A stretch of 64,000 nt of DNA from JANXVR01 sp034667405 (GTDB lineage Bacteria > Actinomycetota > UBA4738 > HRBIN12). The notes beneath the pieces were generated by a model, which saw only the letters and a list, made by a program, of their open reading frames with translations, was not told the origin of the DNA and made no database searches. A program made the translations under genes and the position numbers. The DNA lies in contig JAXDJX010000026.1 in NCBI GenBank assembly GCA_034667405.1, forward strand, positions 1 to 64,000, in the 5' to 3' direction. Each line of letters starts with the position of its first letter. Positions within the stretch are counted from its first letter, which is position 1. Below, in pieces: positions 1 through 9,111 of this stretch.

Positions 1-975
1 GAGACCGGATACCCGGGGTTCGCGGGACTGGATCTGCCGATCGACCCGGTCGCAGCCGCCGAGATGGACGAGCCGTACATCTACCACTTCCCCGACGGCA
101 ACGCGTCGATCGCCCGCCTGATGGTGCGGAGCCTGATCCCCGGCGTTGCACCGGGCACGACGATGGATGACGTCGTTACGGCCGCGTTCGACTACGGCCG
201 GTTGGACCGGCCCGGGCAGCCCACGCGCCTTCGGCTGGAGACCACCGTGGTGCACCTGCGGAACCGCGACGGCGGCGTCGACCTCGGCTACATCCAGGAT
301 GGCCGTTGCCATAGGGTCCGTGCCGGGCGCTGCGTGCTTGCCGGCTACAACATGATGGTCCCGGACATCATGCCCGAGCTTCCGGCGCCACAACGAAGGG
401 CCCTGTGGCGCAATGTGAAGGCGCCGCTCGTCTACGCGAAGGTCGCGGTTCGGAACTGGGAACCGTGGGTGCGCCTGGGCGTGCACGAGATCACGAACCC
501 GATGGGGTTCTTCTCCCGGCTGAAGCTCGACTATCCCGTCAGCCTGGGCAGCTATCGGTGTCCCAGAACCGCCGATGAACCGATGCTGCTGCATCTGGTC
601 CACGTCCCCGCGCAGCCTGACGGCGGCACGCTTCGCCAACGGTACCGGGCCGGCCGCCGGAACCTCCTCGAGATGACCTTGGACGAGTTCGAGGCGAAGA
701 TCCGCGACGAACTCACGCGGATGCTCGGCCTCGGAGGGTTCGACGCGGACCGGGACATCGCGGCGATCACCGTGAACCGATGGGGCCACGGCTACTCCTA
801 TGCAGGCGATGGTTTGCTCACGAAGGACGAGGGCTCGCCTTACGTCACCGCGCGTGCCCGGGCCGGCAACGTCGTCATCGCGAACGCCGACGCGGGGTGG
901 ACTCCGTTCGCGCACGCGGCTATCGATCAGGCACATCGGGCCGTCGGCGAGCTATTGGATCCGATGCGGGGTTAG
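1..975 (+). CDS. FAD-dependent amine oxidase, C-terminal part (spermidine dehydrogenase-like), 5' truncated
   Basis: The reading frame is already open at base 1, so the gene starts left of the window and only its last 324 codons are visible. The C-terminal segment GNVVIANADAG followed by AAIDQAHRAVGELL resembles the last FAD-contacting strand and helix of flavin amine oxidases of the spermidine dehydrogenase type. The FAD-binding GxGxxG motif would lie outside the window. Such enzymes oxidise polyamines or related amines. Its TAG stop interlocks with the stop of the convergent Crp/Fnr gene on the tetranucleotide TTAG at 972-975. The substrate is inferred only from family resemblance, and another amine or carotenoid-like substrate is possible. 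Confidence 0.7.
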   Translation, partial: ETGYPGFAGLDLPIDPVAAAEMDEPYIYHFPDGNASIARLMVRSLIPGVAPGTTMDDVVTAAFDYGRLDRPGQPTRLRLETTVVHLRNRDGGVDLGYIQDGRCHRVRAGRCVLAGYNMMVPDIMPELPAPQRRALWRNVKAPLVYAKVAVRNWEPWVRLGVHEITNPMGFFSRLKLDYPVSLGSYRCPRTADEPMLLHLVHVPAQPDGGTLRQRYRAGRRNLLEMTLDEFEAKIRDELTRMLGLGGFDADRDIAAITVNRWGHGYSYAGDGLLTKDEGSPYVTARARAGNVVIANADAGWTPFAHAAIDQAHRAVGELLDPMRG

Positions 976-1673
976 ACCTCGGCGATCTTCGCCAGGGTCG
1001 CGACGTTGCGGAGCACATACCGGTGTCCTTCGCGCAGGATCACGTCGCGGCGCTCCAGCTCCTTGAGGATGCGGGCCACGTTCTCGCGGCTCCCGCCGCA
1101 CAGGCTCGCGAGGTCTGCCTGCGTCACCTCTGGCACCTGCGAGCCATCCGGCGGGAGATCGTCAAGGTCCGGCGTCACCATCTGGAGGAGCCGTTTCGCC
1201 ACGCGGCCTTTGAGATCGAGGAACAGGAGATCGTCGACGAAGGCCTGGCCGGCCTGCACCTGACGGGCGAGCGCTCGCAGCACCACATTGGAAACCTTCG
1301 GTTCGGCGACCACCGCCTTGACGAACTCCTCAGCGGGCCCCACCCAAACGTTCGAGTCCACGAGGGCAACGATGCTTGCGGTTCGGTCCATGTCGCCGAA
1401 CGCTCCCAATTCGCCCACGAACTGCGGCTCATCGACGGTGGCATGGAACATCCGGGTGCCGTTGGGTGAGCTGGAGCTGACCTCCAAGCGTCCGCTCAGC
1501 AAGAAGAAGACGTCGGGGGCTTCCTCACCCTGGTGGCAGAGATACGTGCCTTTGCGGTAGGCGCGAACGTGACCGGTGGCGATGAGGGCGCGAACGGGCC
1601 CAACAGAGGCGCCGGAGAACGGCAGGCGCTTGACCATCTCCACCTCGACGAGCTTGAGGTCCTTCGCGGGCAT
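972..1673 (-). CDS. Crp/Fnr family transcriptional regulator
   Basis: The 233-residue product has the Crp layout. An N-terminal cyclic nucleotide-binding beta-roll (about residues 17-130) contains GELGAFGDMDRTAS, a phosphate-binding cassette that keeps the Glu and Arg expected for cAMP contact. A linker helix follows, then a C-terminal winged helix (about 155-225) with the recognition segment TQADLASLCGGSRENVARILKEL. There is no Fnr-type N-terminal cysteine cluster, so it probably senses a nucleotide or small ligand rather than oxygen through Fe-S. Two neighbouring genes to the right also carry this domain. The gene is convergent with the amine oxidase and shares stop bases with it. Target promoters are unknown. 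Confidence 0.9.
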   Translation of the reverse strand: MPAKDLKLVEVEMVKRLPFSGASVGPVRALIATGHVRAYRKGTYLCHQGEEAPDVFFLLSGRLEVSSSSPNGTRMFHATVDEPQFVGELGAFGDMDRTASIVALVDSNVWVGPAEEFVKAVVAEPKVSNVVLRALARQVQAGQAFVDDLLFLDLKGRVAKRLLQMVTPDLDDLPPDGSQVPEVTQADLASLCGGSRENVARILKELERRDVILREGHRYVLRNVATLAKIAEV

Positions 1674-1774
1674 AGGCCGAGCCTAGTGGTTCCCGCGAGA
1701 ACGGGGAACCGTATCCGGACGCACTGAAGGCCCGGCCTGCGCCGAGCCTTCGTGTGAGCCAACGGGGAAAGTTC

Positions 1775-1924
1775 TTACTGCATGTGCTTGCGGGAGACCC
1801 TTCGTGTGACCTTCCGGGTTACCTTCCGCGCGACCTTCCGCGAAACGCGGGCAGCTGCCTTGTCGGAGCCTTCTGCCGCGGGCTTGGTCTCTGGGTCCAT
1901 CGGAGTGATCCGCTTCTCAGCCAT
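1775..1924 (-). CDS. Small basic protein, 49 residues, with R/K-V repeats
   Basis: An ATG at 1922-1924 follows a good ribosome binding site (GAGGAGGGA, 6-9 bases upstream) and the frame runs to TAA at 1775-1777. The N-terminal half is mixed (MAEKRITPMDPETKPAAEG). The C-terminal half is a run of near-repeats, RVSRK, VARK, VTRK, VTRR and VSRK, that puts basic residues on a regular spacing. A nucleic-acid-binding or membrane-active role would fit such a tail, but I recognise no family. The long frames on the opposite strand have no comparable ribosome binding site. Nothing downstream is obviously co-transcribed. Confidence 0.6.
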   Translation of the reverse strand: MAEKRITPMDPETKPAAEGSDKAAARVSRKVARKVTRKVTRRVSRKHMQ

Positions 1925-2098
1925 CTCTCGTCCCTCCTCGTCCGGCCCCGCGGATCCTCTTGCGGATCTCTTCGCGGTTCCGATGGGTGTATCTTCCCGC
2001 GCCGGCCCGCCTGCGCATAGGACCTAGGTCGCATCAGCGCCGTGTCGTTCGTCACGCGGAGGAGTGTGACGGCGGACGCGATCCGGATGTGCTGTACG

Positions 2099-2311
2099 TC
2101 ACACGTCGAGTTCGGGGAGATCGACGGGGGTGGGTCGTGGTTTGCAGGCACCGCAGAACAGCGCGTCTTCGACGACGAGCGCCTTCGTCGTCTCGTTGGA
2201 GCGGAACAGCTCCAGCACGAACGGTTTCGTGTTCGCGTGATCCTCGCAGACACCTCGGCCACAGAAGCGACAGGTTCCGACCGCGGTCCTGCGACAGTGC
2301 CAACAATCCAT
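2099..2311 (-). CDS. Small cysteine-rich zinc-ribbon protein (DUF2180-like)
   Basis: The 70-residue product begins MDCWHCRRTAVGTCRFCGRG and has three CxxC pairs (residues 3/6, 14/17 and 53/56) plus the Cys-His pair of VCEDHA. This is typical of two small zinc-binding knuckles and resembles DUF2180 or B-box-like proteins of actinobacteria. The start at 2311 was chosen because GGAGGAGG lies just upstream; longer in-frame starts run into the upstream gene. It begins 20 bases after the stop of the M50 protease gene on the same strand, so the two probably share a transcript. The function is unknown; the link with the protease is positional only. Confidence 0.75.
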   Translation of the reverse strand: MDCWHCRRTAVGTCRFCGRGVCEDHANTKPFVLELFRSNETTKALVVEDALFCGACKPRPTPVDLPELDV

Positions 2312-2331
2312 GGGGCCTCCTCCAGACAGGA

Positions 2332-4548
2332 CTAATGCTCCCAGGTAGACGGCTTCGCGGTCCGCAGCGTGCCATGGCTGAACGCCTCGGCGATCAGCGC
2401 GTCGAAGCCCTCTCGATCCAGTCGAAACGCACGCATCGACGTTCGAGCCGTAACCGTCGCCGCGCGCGGAGCATCGCGTAAGAGCGCGAGCTCCCCAGCG
2501 AACCCCCCCGCCACAACGGTCCCCACCAGCGCTCCGTCGATCACTACATCCGCTCGTCCGGAGGCCACGGCATAGAACGCGTCGCCGATGGCGCCCTGCT
2601 CCATCAGGATGTCGCCCGCCGAGAAGGTCACCCACCCGCCGTGGGCCAGGAGTTCGGCCAGGCGTTCGGTCCCCAGATGCGCGAACACCGGCAGTTCCCG
2701 GAGTTCGGCCAGCGCCTGCAATGTCGGCCCGAACCTCGGTGCGTTGATCGGATCAGCGAGCAGCCGGTCGAACGTTCCCTTGTCGACCTCGAAGACCTCG
2801 GCTTCGCCGACCGCACGAACCGTGGCCTGGCGACGGGAGTTCTCCAGCAAACCGATCTCCCCGAACGATTCGCCGCGACCCAAGGTTCCCAACAGTTGCA
2901 CGTCGCCGGTCTCGGGGTGCTCGGTCTCGACGTTGAACGTTCCGCGCCTCACGACGTAGAAGGCCGTGGCCCGATCTCCCTGCCGCATGACGGCCTGGCC
3001 CGGAAGGATGTCGCGGAGCACCACGCGCCCGGCGAGATCGCTCAGGATCGAACCGGGCAGATCCTCGAAGGCGGGAAGTGCGTCGATGAGTTCGGCGGCC
3101 TCGATGCGCCACCCCGTTTCCAATCGGAACCGGATCTTCCGCACCAGGCTGCGCGCGCGTCGGAACAACGCGCGGAACAGGTTGGCCACCCCGCGAACAA
3201 CTGGACCGGCCAGCACCAAGACGAGCACCAACAGCAACAGCCGTGAGCCGGTTCCGCCACGCCACAGACCCGAGATGAGAGTCCCGAACGTCTCTCTCCA
3301 GAAATACGCCGCCATCCAGACGGCGAAGAGCGTGAACGCGATGCCGGCGAGCCCGTAGACCGCCAGCCCCACCTCTTGCGGGGTGAACCGTTCGCGCTTC
3401 CAGAGCTTGTGCACCAGCTCGTGCTGCGTGAACTCGAGCGAACGCGGACGGAGGTCCGGTACCTGGATGAGGTCGGAGAGGATCCAATAGCCGTCGAGTT
3501 CCAGGAGCGGGATCAGGTTCAGGAAGATCACGAAGTAGTTCAGCAATGAGAATCGGAAGAGCAGTTCGGCCAGTCCACCTTCCGGAAGGAAGAACAGCAG
3601 CAGCGAGCTCGCACCCGCCACCGCGAACTCCGCGAACGGTCCCGCGAAGGACTGGATCACCCGCGTGCCCCTCTCCAACATCAGTCCGTCGGACGCATCG
3701 ACGAAGAACGAAGGCGAACCGAAATACAGCATGAACCCCGCGTTCTTGATGCGGCGATCGTGATGGATCAACACCGCGGCATGCCCCAGCTCGTGGGAGA
3801 ACGTGAGGCCCCACCCCAGCACGATCAACACCACGGACTCCAGGGGAGCGGCCTTGCCCCCGAGCGTGTATCGCCCCGCGTGCTCCACAACGATGAAGGA
3901 GACGAACCCGCCCACCGCGACGAGCACCAACAAGGAGGCGACCACTGGGTTGAACAGGTGCCGCAACCCGCCCAGATACACCCGTCGAACGAACGCGTCG
4001 GCCCCGTTCCATTCGACGGAGAACGTGCGCACGAATCGCTGGAACCGGTGCCGCCGACCCTTCGGTTCTATCGCGGTCGCCAGCAGCGTGGGGAACTCAA
4101 CGGCGCGCGGCTCCAGGAATCCGTTCGCGTTCAGGATCTGCACCAGGTCCACCACCGCCTCGGCGTTGAGGTCCCCGTCGGCCTCCAGGCGTTCGACGAT
4201 GAGCTCACCCACGGTCCGGCTGCCGTCGAGGCGTTGCGCCAACTCGGCCTCCCAGACCTCGAGCGTGAGGTGGACCAAAGCTCGGGGGTTGGCGGCGACG
4301 GCGTAGTCGTTACCCCAGCGGAGCCGGAAGATGCGGATCTCGATATCGGAAGCGAGCACCGGGCGGAACAAGGACAGATCGATGCGTTCGGTGAGATCGG
4401 CCCAAAGATCCGGCCCGGCCGGTTCTACGGCGAGTTCCGGGAGCGAGGGGGAGAAGATCCCGATCTGAGGATCGGCTTCAGCGCGTTGGCCCACCAGCGC
4501 GAAGACGTCTACCTCGGTTCGGGCGCGCCGCCGTCGCTGATCCATCAT
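2332..4548 (-). CDS. PqqD-like/M50 membrane metalloprotease with two cyclic nucleotide-binding domains
   Basis: The 738-residue protein starts at tandem ATGs preceded by GGAGGGG; the longer frame to 4650 lacks a ribosome binding site. Residues about 86-146 resemble a PqqD-type winged domain. A polytopic M50/site-2-protease core follows, with HELGH at 252-256 and LDGYW at 351-355, the second supplying the third zinc ligand. Two cNMP-binding domains then lie in tandem at about 488-600 and 606-720. Both keep the cassette residues (FGEIGLLENSRRQATV and GELALLRDAPRAATV). The layout suggests an intramembrane protease or M50-like scaffold gated by a cyclic nucleotide. The substrate is unknown. It is divergent from the MFS-cNMP gene, with about 150 bases between. 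Confidence 0.85.
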   Translation of the reverse strand: MMDQRRRRARTEVDVFALVGQRAEADPQIGIFSPSLPELAVEPAGPDLWADLTERIDLSLFRPVLASDIEIRIFRLRWGNDYAVAANPRALVHLTLEVWEAELAQRLDGSRTVGELIVERLEADGDLNAEAVVDLVQILNANGFLEPRAVEFPTLLATAIEPKGRRHRFQRFVRTFSVEWNGADAFVRRVYLGGLRHLFNPVVASLLVLVAVGGFVSFIVVEHAGRYTLGGKAAPLESVVLIVLGWGLTFSHELGHAAVLIHHDRRIKNAGFMLYFGSPSFFVDASDGLMLERGTRVIQSFAGPFAEFAVAGASSLLLFFLPEGGLAELLFRFSLLNYFVIFLNLIPLLELDGYWILSDLIQVPDLRPRSLEFTQHELVHKLWKRERFTPQEVGLAVYGLAGIAFTLFAVWMAAYFWRETFGTLISGLWRGGTGSRLLLLVLVLVLAGPVVRGVANLFRALFRRARSLVRKIRFRLETGWRIEAAELIDALPAFEDLPGSILSDLAGRVVLRDILPGQAVMRQGDRATAFYVVRRGTFNVETEHPETGDVQLLGTLGRGESFGEIGLLENSRRQATVRAVGEAEVFEVDKGTFDRLLADPINAPRFGPTLQALAELRELPVFAHLGTERLAELLAHGGWVTFSAGDILMEQGAIGDAFYAVASGRADVVIDGALVGTVVAGGFAGELALLRDAPRAATVTARTSMRAFRLDREGFDALIAEAFSHGTLRTAKPSTWEH

Positions 4549-4697
4549 CGGCCCCTCCGCCATCCGACGCCCGCCACCGGTCGAGGACGAGTCTCGTTGA
4601 TTCTCGCCCGGATGTCGCAGCGACGCTACCGCCGGGGCGCCTACCAACACAACGGCCGCCCGGTCGGACCGGGCCGGGTATGTGAAACTCCGGGCCT

Positions 4698-6362
4698 ATG
4701 GCCGTCGCCGCGGAACCGCACTCGGGCTCCCTGGATTCGTTCAGGGCGGTCTTCCGTAACCCCGGGCTCCGGCGACTCCAGCTGGCGTGGGCGGGTTCGA
4801 ACATCGGGACGTGGGGATACGGGATCGCGCTCGCGGTCTACGCCTACGGGCACGGCGGCGCCACGGCGGTGGGGGTGGTTGGCCTGATCCGGCTGGTCCC
4901 GGCGGCCATCGCGGCCCCCTTCATGGGCGTCCTGGGCGACCGCTATCCCCGGCGGCTGGTCATGGCGTTGTCGGACATGGGCCGGGTGGTGGCGGTCGGA
5001 GCCGCGGCTGCGGTCGTGTGGGCGAACGGAGCGCCGCTCGTGATCTATGTCCTGGCCGCGGCCGGCGTCGTCTTGTCCACGGCGTTCCGCCCGGCCCAGG
5101 CGGCCATCATTCCGACCCTCGCCACGACGCCGCAGGAACTCACCGCCTCCAATGTGGTGTCCAGCACCATCGAGAGCCTCGGCATGTTCGCGGGACCCGC
5201 CATCGGGGGCCTCATCCTGGCCATCAGTGGGCCCGCCGCAGTCTTCGCGTGCGCTGCGGCAACGTTCCTCTGGTCCGCGCTGCTCATCCTTCGGATCCAC
5301 GTTGACGAACGCCCCGAGCCCACGGCCGACGGGGAAGTGGCCGAGCAGCCCTCGTTCCTCCAGCACGCCTTCGGGGGATTCTCGACGGTGGCGAAGGAGT
5401 CGGCGCCACGGCTGCTGGTGCTCCTCTTCGGCGCGCAAACCCTCGTGGCGGGCGGACTCGTGGTCCTGGAGGTCGTTGTCGCGCGCGATCTGCTGGGACG
5501 TGGGAACGGCTGGGTCGGCCTGCTCTCGGGCGCGTTCGGGATCGGGGGTTTGTTGGGGGCGGTCGCGTCGGCGGCGCTGGTGGGCCGGGGACGGTTGGCC
5601 ATCGACTTCGGGACCGGCATCCTGCTGTGGGGGATACCGCTGGTGTTGATCGGCACCTGGCCTTATCCGATCGTTGCCATCGTGACGATGGTGCTGATGG
5701 GGATCGGCAACACGCTCGTCGATGTGGCCGGGCTGACGCTGCTCCAGCGAAGCGTTCCCGACGAGGTCTTGGCGCGGGTGTTCGGCGTGTTGGAAACCGT
5801 GTTCCTGGGGACGGTTGCGCTGGGTGCGATCATGGCGCCGGCGTTGGTGCACTGGCTCCAGCCGCGAGGGGCGTTACTCGCGTTCGGAGCGTTCCTGCCG
5901 GTCATCATCGCGGTGTTCGGGCGGCACCTGCTCCGATTGGACACATCCCTGCGAGCTCCCGAGCGGGAGTTGGCGCTCCTTCGCGGGATCTCCTTCTTCG
6001 CGCCGTTGCAACAGCCGGTCCTGGAGCACCTCGCCGGGAAGCTCGTCCCGATGCACGTCGAGTCCGGGGAGCACATCTTCGAACAAGGGGATGTCGGTGA
6101 CCGGTTCTACATCGTGGCGGAGGGCACCATCAGGATCGCCAAGGATGGGGCCGAGCTCGCGGAGATCGAGCCGGGAGGCTATTTCGGCGAGATCGCCCTT
6201 CTCCACGATGTGACGCGCCAGGCCGGCGCCATCGCTGCGGAACCTGCCGACCTGTTCGCCCTGGAGGGAGAAGACTTCGTGGACGCGGTGACCGGTTCCT
6301 CGACCAGCCGGGAGGCGGCCGACGCGGTGGTTCGGTCGTATGGGGTCGGTTTCGCGCGGTGA
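4698..6362 (+). CDS. MFS transporter with C-terminal cyclic nucleotide-binding domain
   Basis: The 554-residue protein has about twelve membrane segments over residues 15-405, including the loop motif GDRYPRR between segments 2 and 3 that marks the major facilitator superfamily. A cytoplasmic cNMP-binding domain occupies about residues 425-545, with GGYFGEIALLHDVTRQAG retaining the Glu and Arg of a functional cassette. It is most like MFS exporters of the drug or macrolide group, but the cargo cannot be told. Nucleotide-gated export is a reasonable inference from the fusion. The ATG at 4698 gives a start directly after the divergent intergenic region. Confidence 0.88.
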   Translation: MAVAAEPHSGSLDSFRAVFRNPGLRRLQLAWAGSNIGTWGYGIALAVYAYGHGGATAVGVVGLIRLVPAAIAAPFMGVLGDRYPRRLVMALSDMGRVVAVGAAAAVVWANGAPLVIYVLAAAGVVLSTAFRPAQAAIIPTLATTPQELTASNVVSSTIESLGMFAGPAIGGLILAISGPAAVFACAAATFLWSALLILRIHVDERPEPTADGEVAEQPSFLQHAFGGFSTVAKESAPRLLVLLFGAQTLVAGGLVVLEVVVARDLLGRGNGWVGLLSGAFGIGGLLGAVASAALVGRGRLAIDFGTGILLWGIPLVLIGTWPYPIVAIVTMVLMGIGNTLVDVAGLTLLQRSVPDEVLARVFGVLETVFLGTVALGAIMAPALVHWLQPRGALLAFGAFLPVIIAVFGRHLLRLDTSLRAPERELALLRGISFFAPLQQPVLEHLAGKLVPMHVESGEHIFEQGDVGDRFYIVAEGTIRIAKDGAELAEIEPGGYFGEIALLHDVTRQAGAIAAEPADLFALEGEDFVDAVTGSSTSREAADAVVRSYGVGFAR

Positions 6363-6452
6363 TGCTTAGGTCCCCCGGCAGTTGTCTGATGGCTGTCCGA
6401 CGCGCAGAATCCTTGTCCCGACGGTGGTCGGCAGAACCGGGGGACGTCGCCG

Positions 6453-9107
6453 ATGGATGACCTCAAGCGCGTGTATCGCCAAGAGGAGGGGATGTTCGTC
6501 CCTCGGGATCGCCGCCGCCTGTGGCTCGGGATGGCGGTGGCCGTGCTCGGCACGTTGGCGGTTACGCCCATCGCGACCGTCGATGCCGTCAAACAACTGC
6601 CCGGCGTCCCGTTCGTGCTGGTGGTGGTCGTGGCGACCATGCTCGGGCGGCTCGCGGCGGGCATCGTCGCGACGCTCGCCTCCGTGGTGCTCATCGACTA
6701 CTACGTCATCACTCCGACCCACCTCTTCCGGCTTGAGTCACCCGAGGATCTCTTCGCCCTCCTCATGTTCGTCGTGGTCGCCGTCGTGGTCGCCCGCCTG
6801 ACCGCCCGGCTGGAGACCGCACGCAGCCAAGCTCACTACGAGCGGGAACGGATGAGGCTCCTCACCGCGGCGGGCGACACCCTCGGATCGTCGCTGGACT
6901 ACGAGACGACCATCGCCGAACTCGGCCACTACCTTGTTCCGACGTTCGCCGACTGGTGTTCGATCGACCTCATCGAGACGCCGGGCACGATCGAGAACCT
7001 CGTGGTCGCGCACCGAGATCCTGCCAAGGTGGAGCTGGCCCGGGATATCCGGCGTCGGTATCCCCAGGACCCCGATGCCGCCACCGGCGTACCGAACGTG
7101 GTGCGTACCGGCAAGGCTGAACTGGTCCCCGACGTTACGGACGAGATGCTCCGAGCGGGCCTGCCCGACCCGGAGGAGTACGAGGCGATCCGGAGCCTTG
7201 GGATCCGCTCGGCGATGACCGTCCCGCTAACAGCTCACGAACGAACCTTCGGTGCCGTGACGTTCGTCGGTGCCGAATCCGGATTCCACTACACCGAGCG
7301 GGATCTCGAGTTCGCGCAGGAGATCGCGCACCGAGCGGCGCTCGCCATCGCCAACGTCCGCGCCTATCAGGCCGAGGCCGACGCGAAAGCTCACGCAGAG
7401 GAGGCGGCGGCTCGCAACGCCATCCTCCAAGGGGTGACCGCAGCGCTCGGACGGGCCCGGACCCGCACCGAGGTCGCGGAGGCGACGCTGACCCACGGCT
7501 TGACCGCCGCCGGCGCGACGGCGGGTGTCGTAGGTGTCCTCGACCCCCCGGACCGGATCGAGATCATCGCGATCGCCGGCTACGATCCGGACGACAAGAC
7601 CTACTGGCGTTCGTTCGGTCTCGCGGACCCCTACCCCCTCTCCGATGCGATCCGCGAACGGCGGCCGGTGGTGATGCGGACCGTGAGCGAACGAGACAAG
7701 GCCTATCCGCTGCTCGCGGAGACGGGACAGCGCGAAGATCATCCGCTGGTCTGCCTCCCCCTCATGCTGGCGGGTGAGGCCATCGGCGGCATCTCCGCCT
7801 CGTTCCCAGCCGGATCTGCGTTCGGGGACGATCGTCTGGGGTTCCTCACGGCGGTGGCCGACCAGGCGGCGCAAGCGGTCGACCGGGCGGATTCCTACGA
7901 CCGTGAGCAGGCGGCCCGCGGTCAGCTGGCCCAGCTCGCGAGCATCAGCCAGGCGCTCGCCTCGACACTCGACTTCGAAGCGACGACGACACGGGTCTTG
8001 GAACTCGCCGCGGCCCACCTCGGATCGGAGGCCGCGCTCTACCTGGACCAGGGCGGGAAACTCTCGGCGATGGGAAGGGCGTGGCGGGATCAGGAGAAGG
8101 GCGTCGTCCTTGGTCCCGCGGACCCCGATCTCGTGATCGGCGACGAGCCGGGCGAACGCATCGCGAGACGTGCGATGAGGGAAGGCGAACGGCCCGGCGT
8201 AAACAGCGCCGCAGACCTGCTGGTGCTCCCGCTGTCGTTAGCGGGACGTACCCAAGGAGTGCTGATCGTGAGCGAGGTCGATCCGTTACTGGCCGCCCGA
8301 TCGGGAGACAAGGTCTCGTTCCCCCGCGAGGTTGCGCGGAGGATGGCCAGATCGCTCGAGAACGCACGGGCGTACCGGGATCGCGATCACGTGGCACGAA
8401 CCCTCCAGAACAGCCTGCTTCCTCCGACACTTCCCCAGGTTCCGAACTTGGACATCGCGGCCGTCTTCAAGCCGGCGCTTAGCGCGTATGAGATCGGCGG
8501 AGACTTCTACGACGTCTTCCAAACCCCAGAGGGTCGCTGGGCCGCGGTGATCGGGGACGTGTGCGGGAAGGGGATCGAGGCCGCGGCACTCACCAGTTTG
8601 GCTCGTTACACCCTTCGGGCCGCGTTCCGAACCGATTCGCCGAGTGACGTCCTTCGCACGCTGAACGAGGCGCTGCTGCAGCAACAGTTGGACGGGAAGT
8701 TCTGCACGGTGTGCATCGTGCTGGTCGACCCGGGACCCACCGGTAGCGATGTGATCGTCTGCTCGGCCGGACACCCGTTGCCGCAGCTCGTGCGCCCCGA
8801 TGGTTCTACGCGGAGCGTCGGCGACCACGGCACTCTGCTGGGTGTCACCGAGGCTGTTCGGCTGACGGATGTCCACGCGCGACTGGCGCCCGACGAGACG
8901 CTCGTGCTCTACACGGACGGTCTGCTGACTCGAGCGCGTCAGCACCTGGACGAAGCGGACCAACTCCGCGAGGTCTTCGAACCGGGGAACAACGGCCATG
9001 CAGGTGACGGTGTGAAGGAACGTGTCGAACGCTACGTCGACGAACTCACCGGCGATCAGCAGGACGACGATGTCGCGGTGCTATTGCTCACGGCCAGGGG
9101 CGATTAA
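6453..9107 (+). CDS. Membrane-bound PP2C (SpoIIE/RsbU-type) serine phosphatase with GAF domains
   Basis: The 884-residue protein starts with four hydrophobic segments (about 25-130) of the KdpD/DUF4118 type, continues through three GAF-like sensor domains (about 150-305, 325-485 and 500-640) and ends in a SpoIIE-type phosphatase (about 655-880). Metal-site motifs are present: GGDFYDVF, GDVCGKGIEAA, YTDGLL and DDDVAVLLL. Such phosphatases dephosphorylate STAS anti-sigma antagonists, freeing sigma factors. A STAS and an RsbW-like gene lie just downstream on the opposite strand and are the likely partners. Its first GAF domain closely matches the second GAF domain of the phosphatase at 26574-28802. 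Confidence 0.9.
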   Translation: MDDLKRVYRQEEGMFVPRDRRRLWLGMAVAVLGTLAVTPIATVDAVKQLPGVPFVLVVVVATMLGRLAAGIVATLASVVLIDYYVITPTHLFRLESPEDLFALLMFVVVAVVVARLTARLETARSQAHYERERMRLLTAAGDTLGSSLDYETTIAELGHYLVPTFADWCSIDLIETPGTIENLVVAHRDPAKVELARDIRRRYPQDPDAATGVPNVVRTGKAELVPDVTDEMLRAGLPDPEEYEAIRSLGIRSAMTVPLTAHERTFGAVTFVGAESGFHYTERDLEFAQEIAHRAALAIANVRAYQAEADAKAHAEEAAARNAILQGVTAALGRARTRTEVAEATLTHGLTAAGATAGVVGVLDPPDRIEIIAIAGYDPDDKTYWRSFGLADPYPLSDAIRERRPVVMRTVSERDKAYPLLAETGQREDHPLVCLPLMLAGEAIGGISASFPAGSAFGDDRLGFLTAVADQAAQAVDRADSYDREQAARGQLAQLASISQALASTLDFEATTTRVLELAAAHLGSEAALYLDQGGKLSAMGRAWRDQEKGVVLGPADPDLVIGDEPGERIARRAMREGERPGVNSAADLLVLPLSLAGRTQGVLIVSEVDPLLAARSGDKVSFPREVARRMARSLENARAYRDRDHVARTLQNSLLPPTLPQVPNLDIAAVFKPALSAYEIGGDFYDVFQTPEGRWAAVIGDVCGKGIEAAALTSLARYTLRAAFRTDSPSDVLRTLNEALLQQQLDGKFCTVCIVLVDPGPTGSDVIVCSAGHPLPQLVRPDGSTRSVGDHGTLLGVTEAVRLTDVHARLAPDETLVLYTDGLLTRARQHLDEADQLREVFEPGNNGHAGDGVKERVERYVDELTGDQQDDDVAVLLLTARGD

Positions 9108-9111
9108 CGAA

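Noticed and set aside
4549..4650. 34-residue N-terminal extension of the M50 protein
   Set aside because: The upstream start at 4650 has no ribosome binding site, whereas GGAGGGG precedes the tandem ATGs at 4543-4548.
4675..4680. GGGTAT upstream of the MFS-cNMP gene as a sigma-F promoter
   Set aside because: No GTTT or similar box lies 15-16 bases before it.
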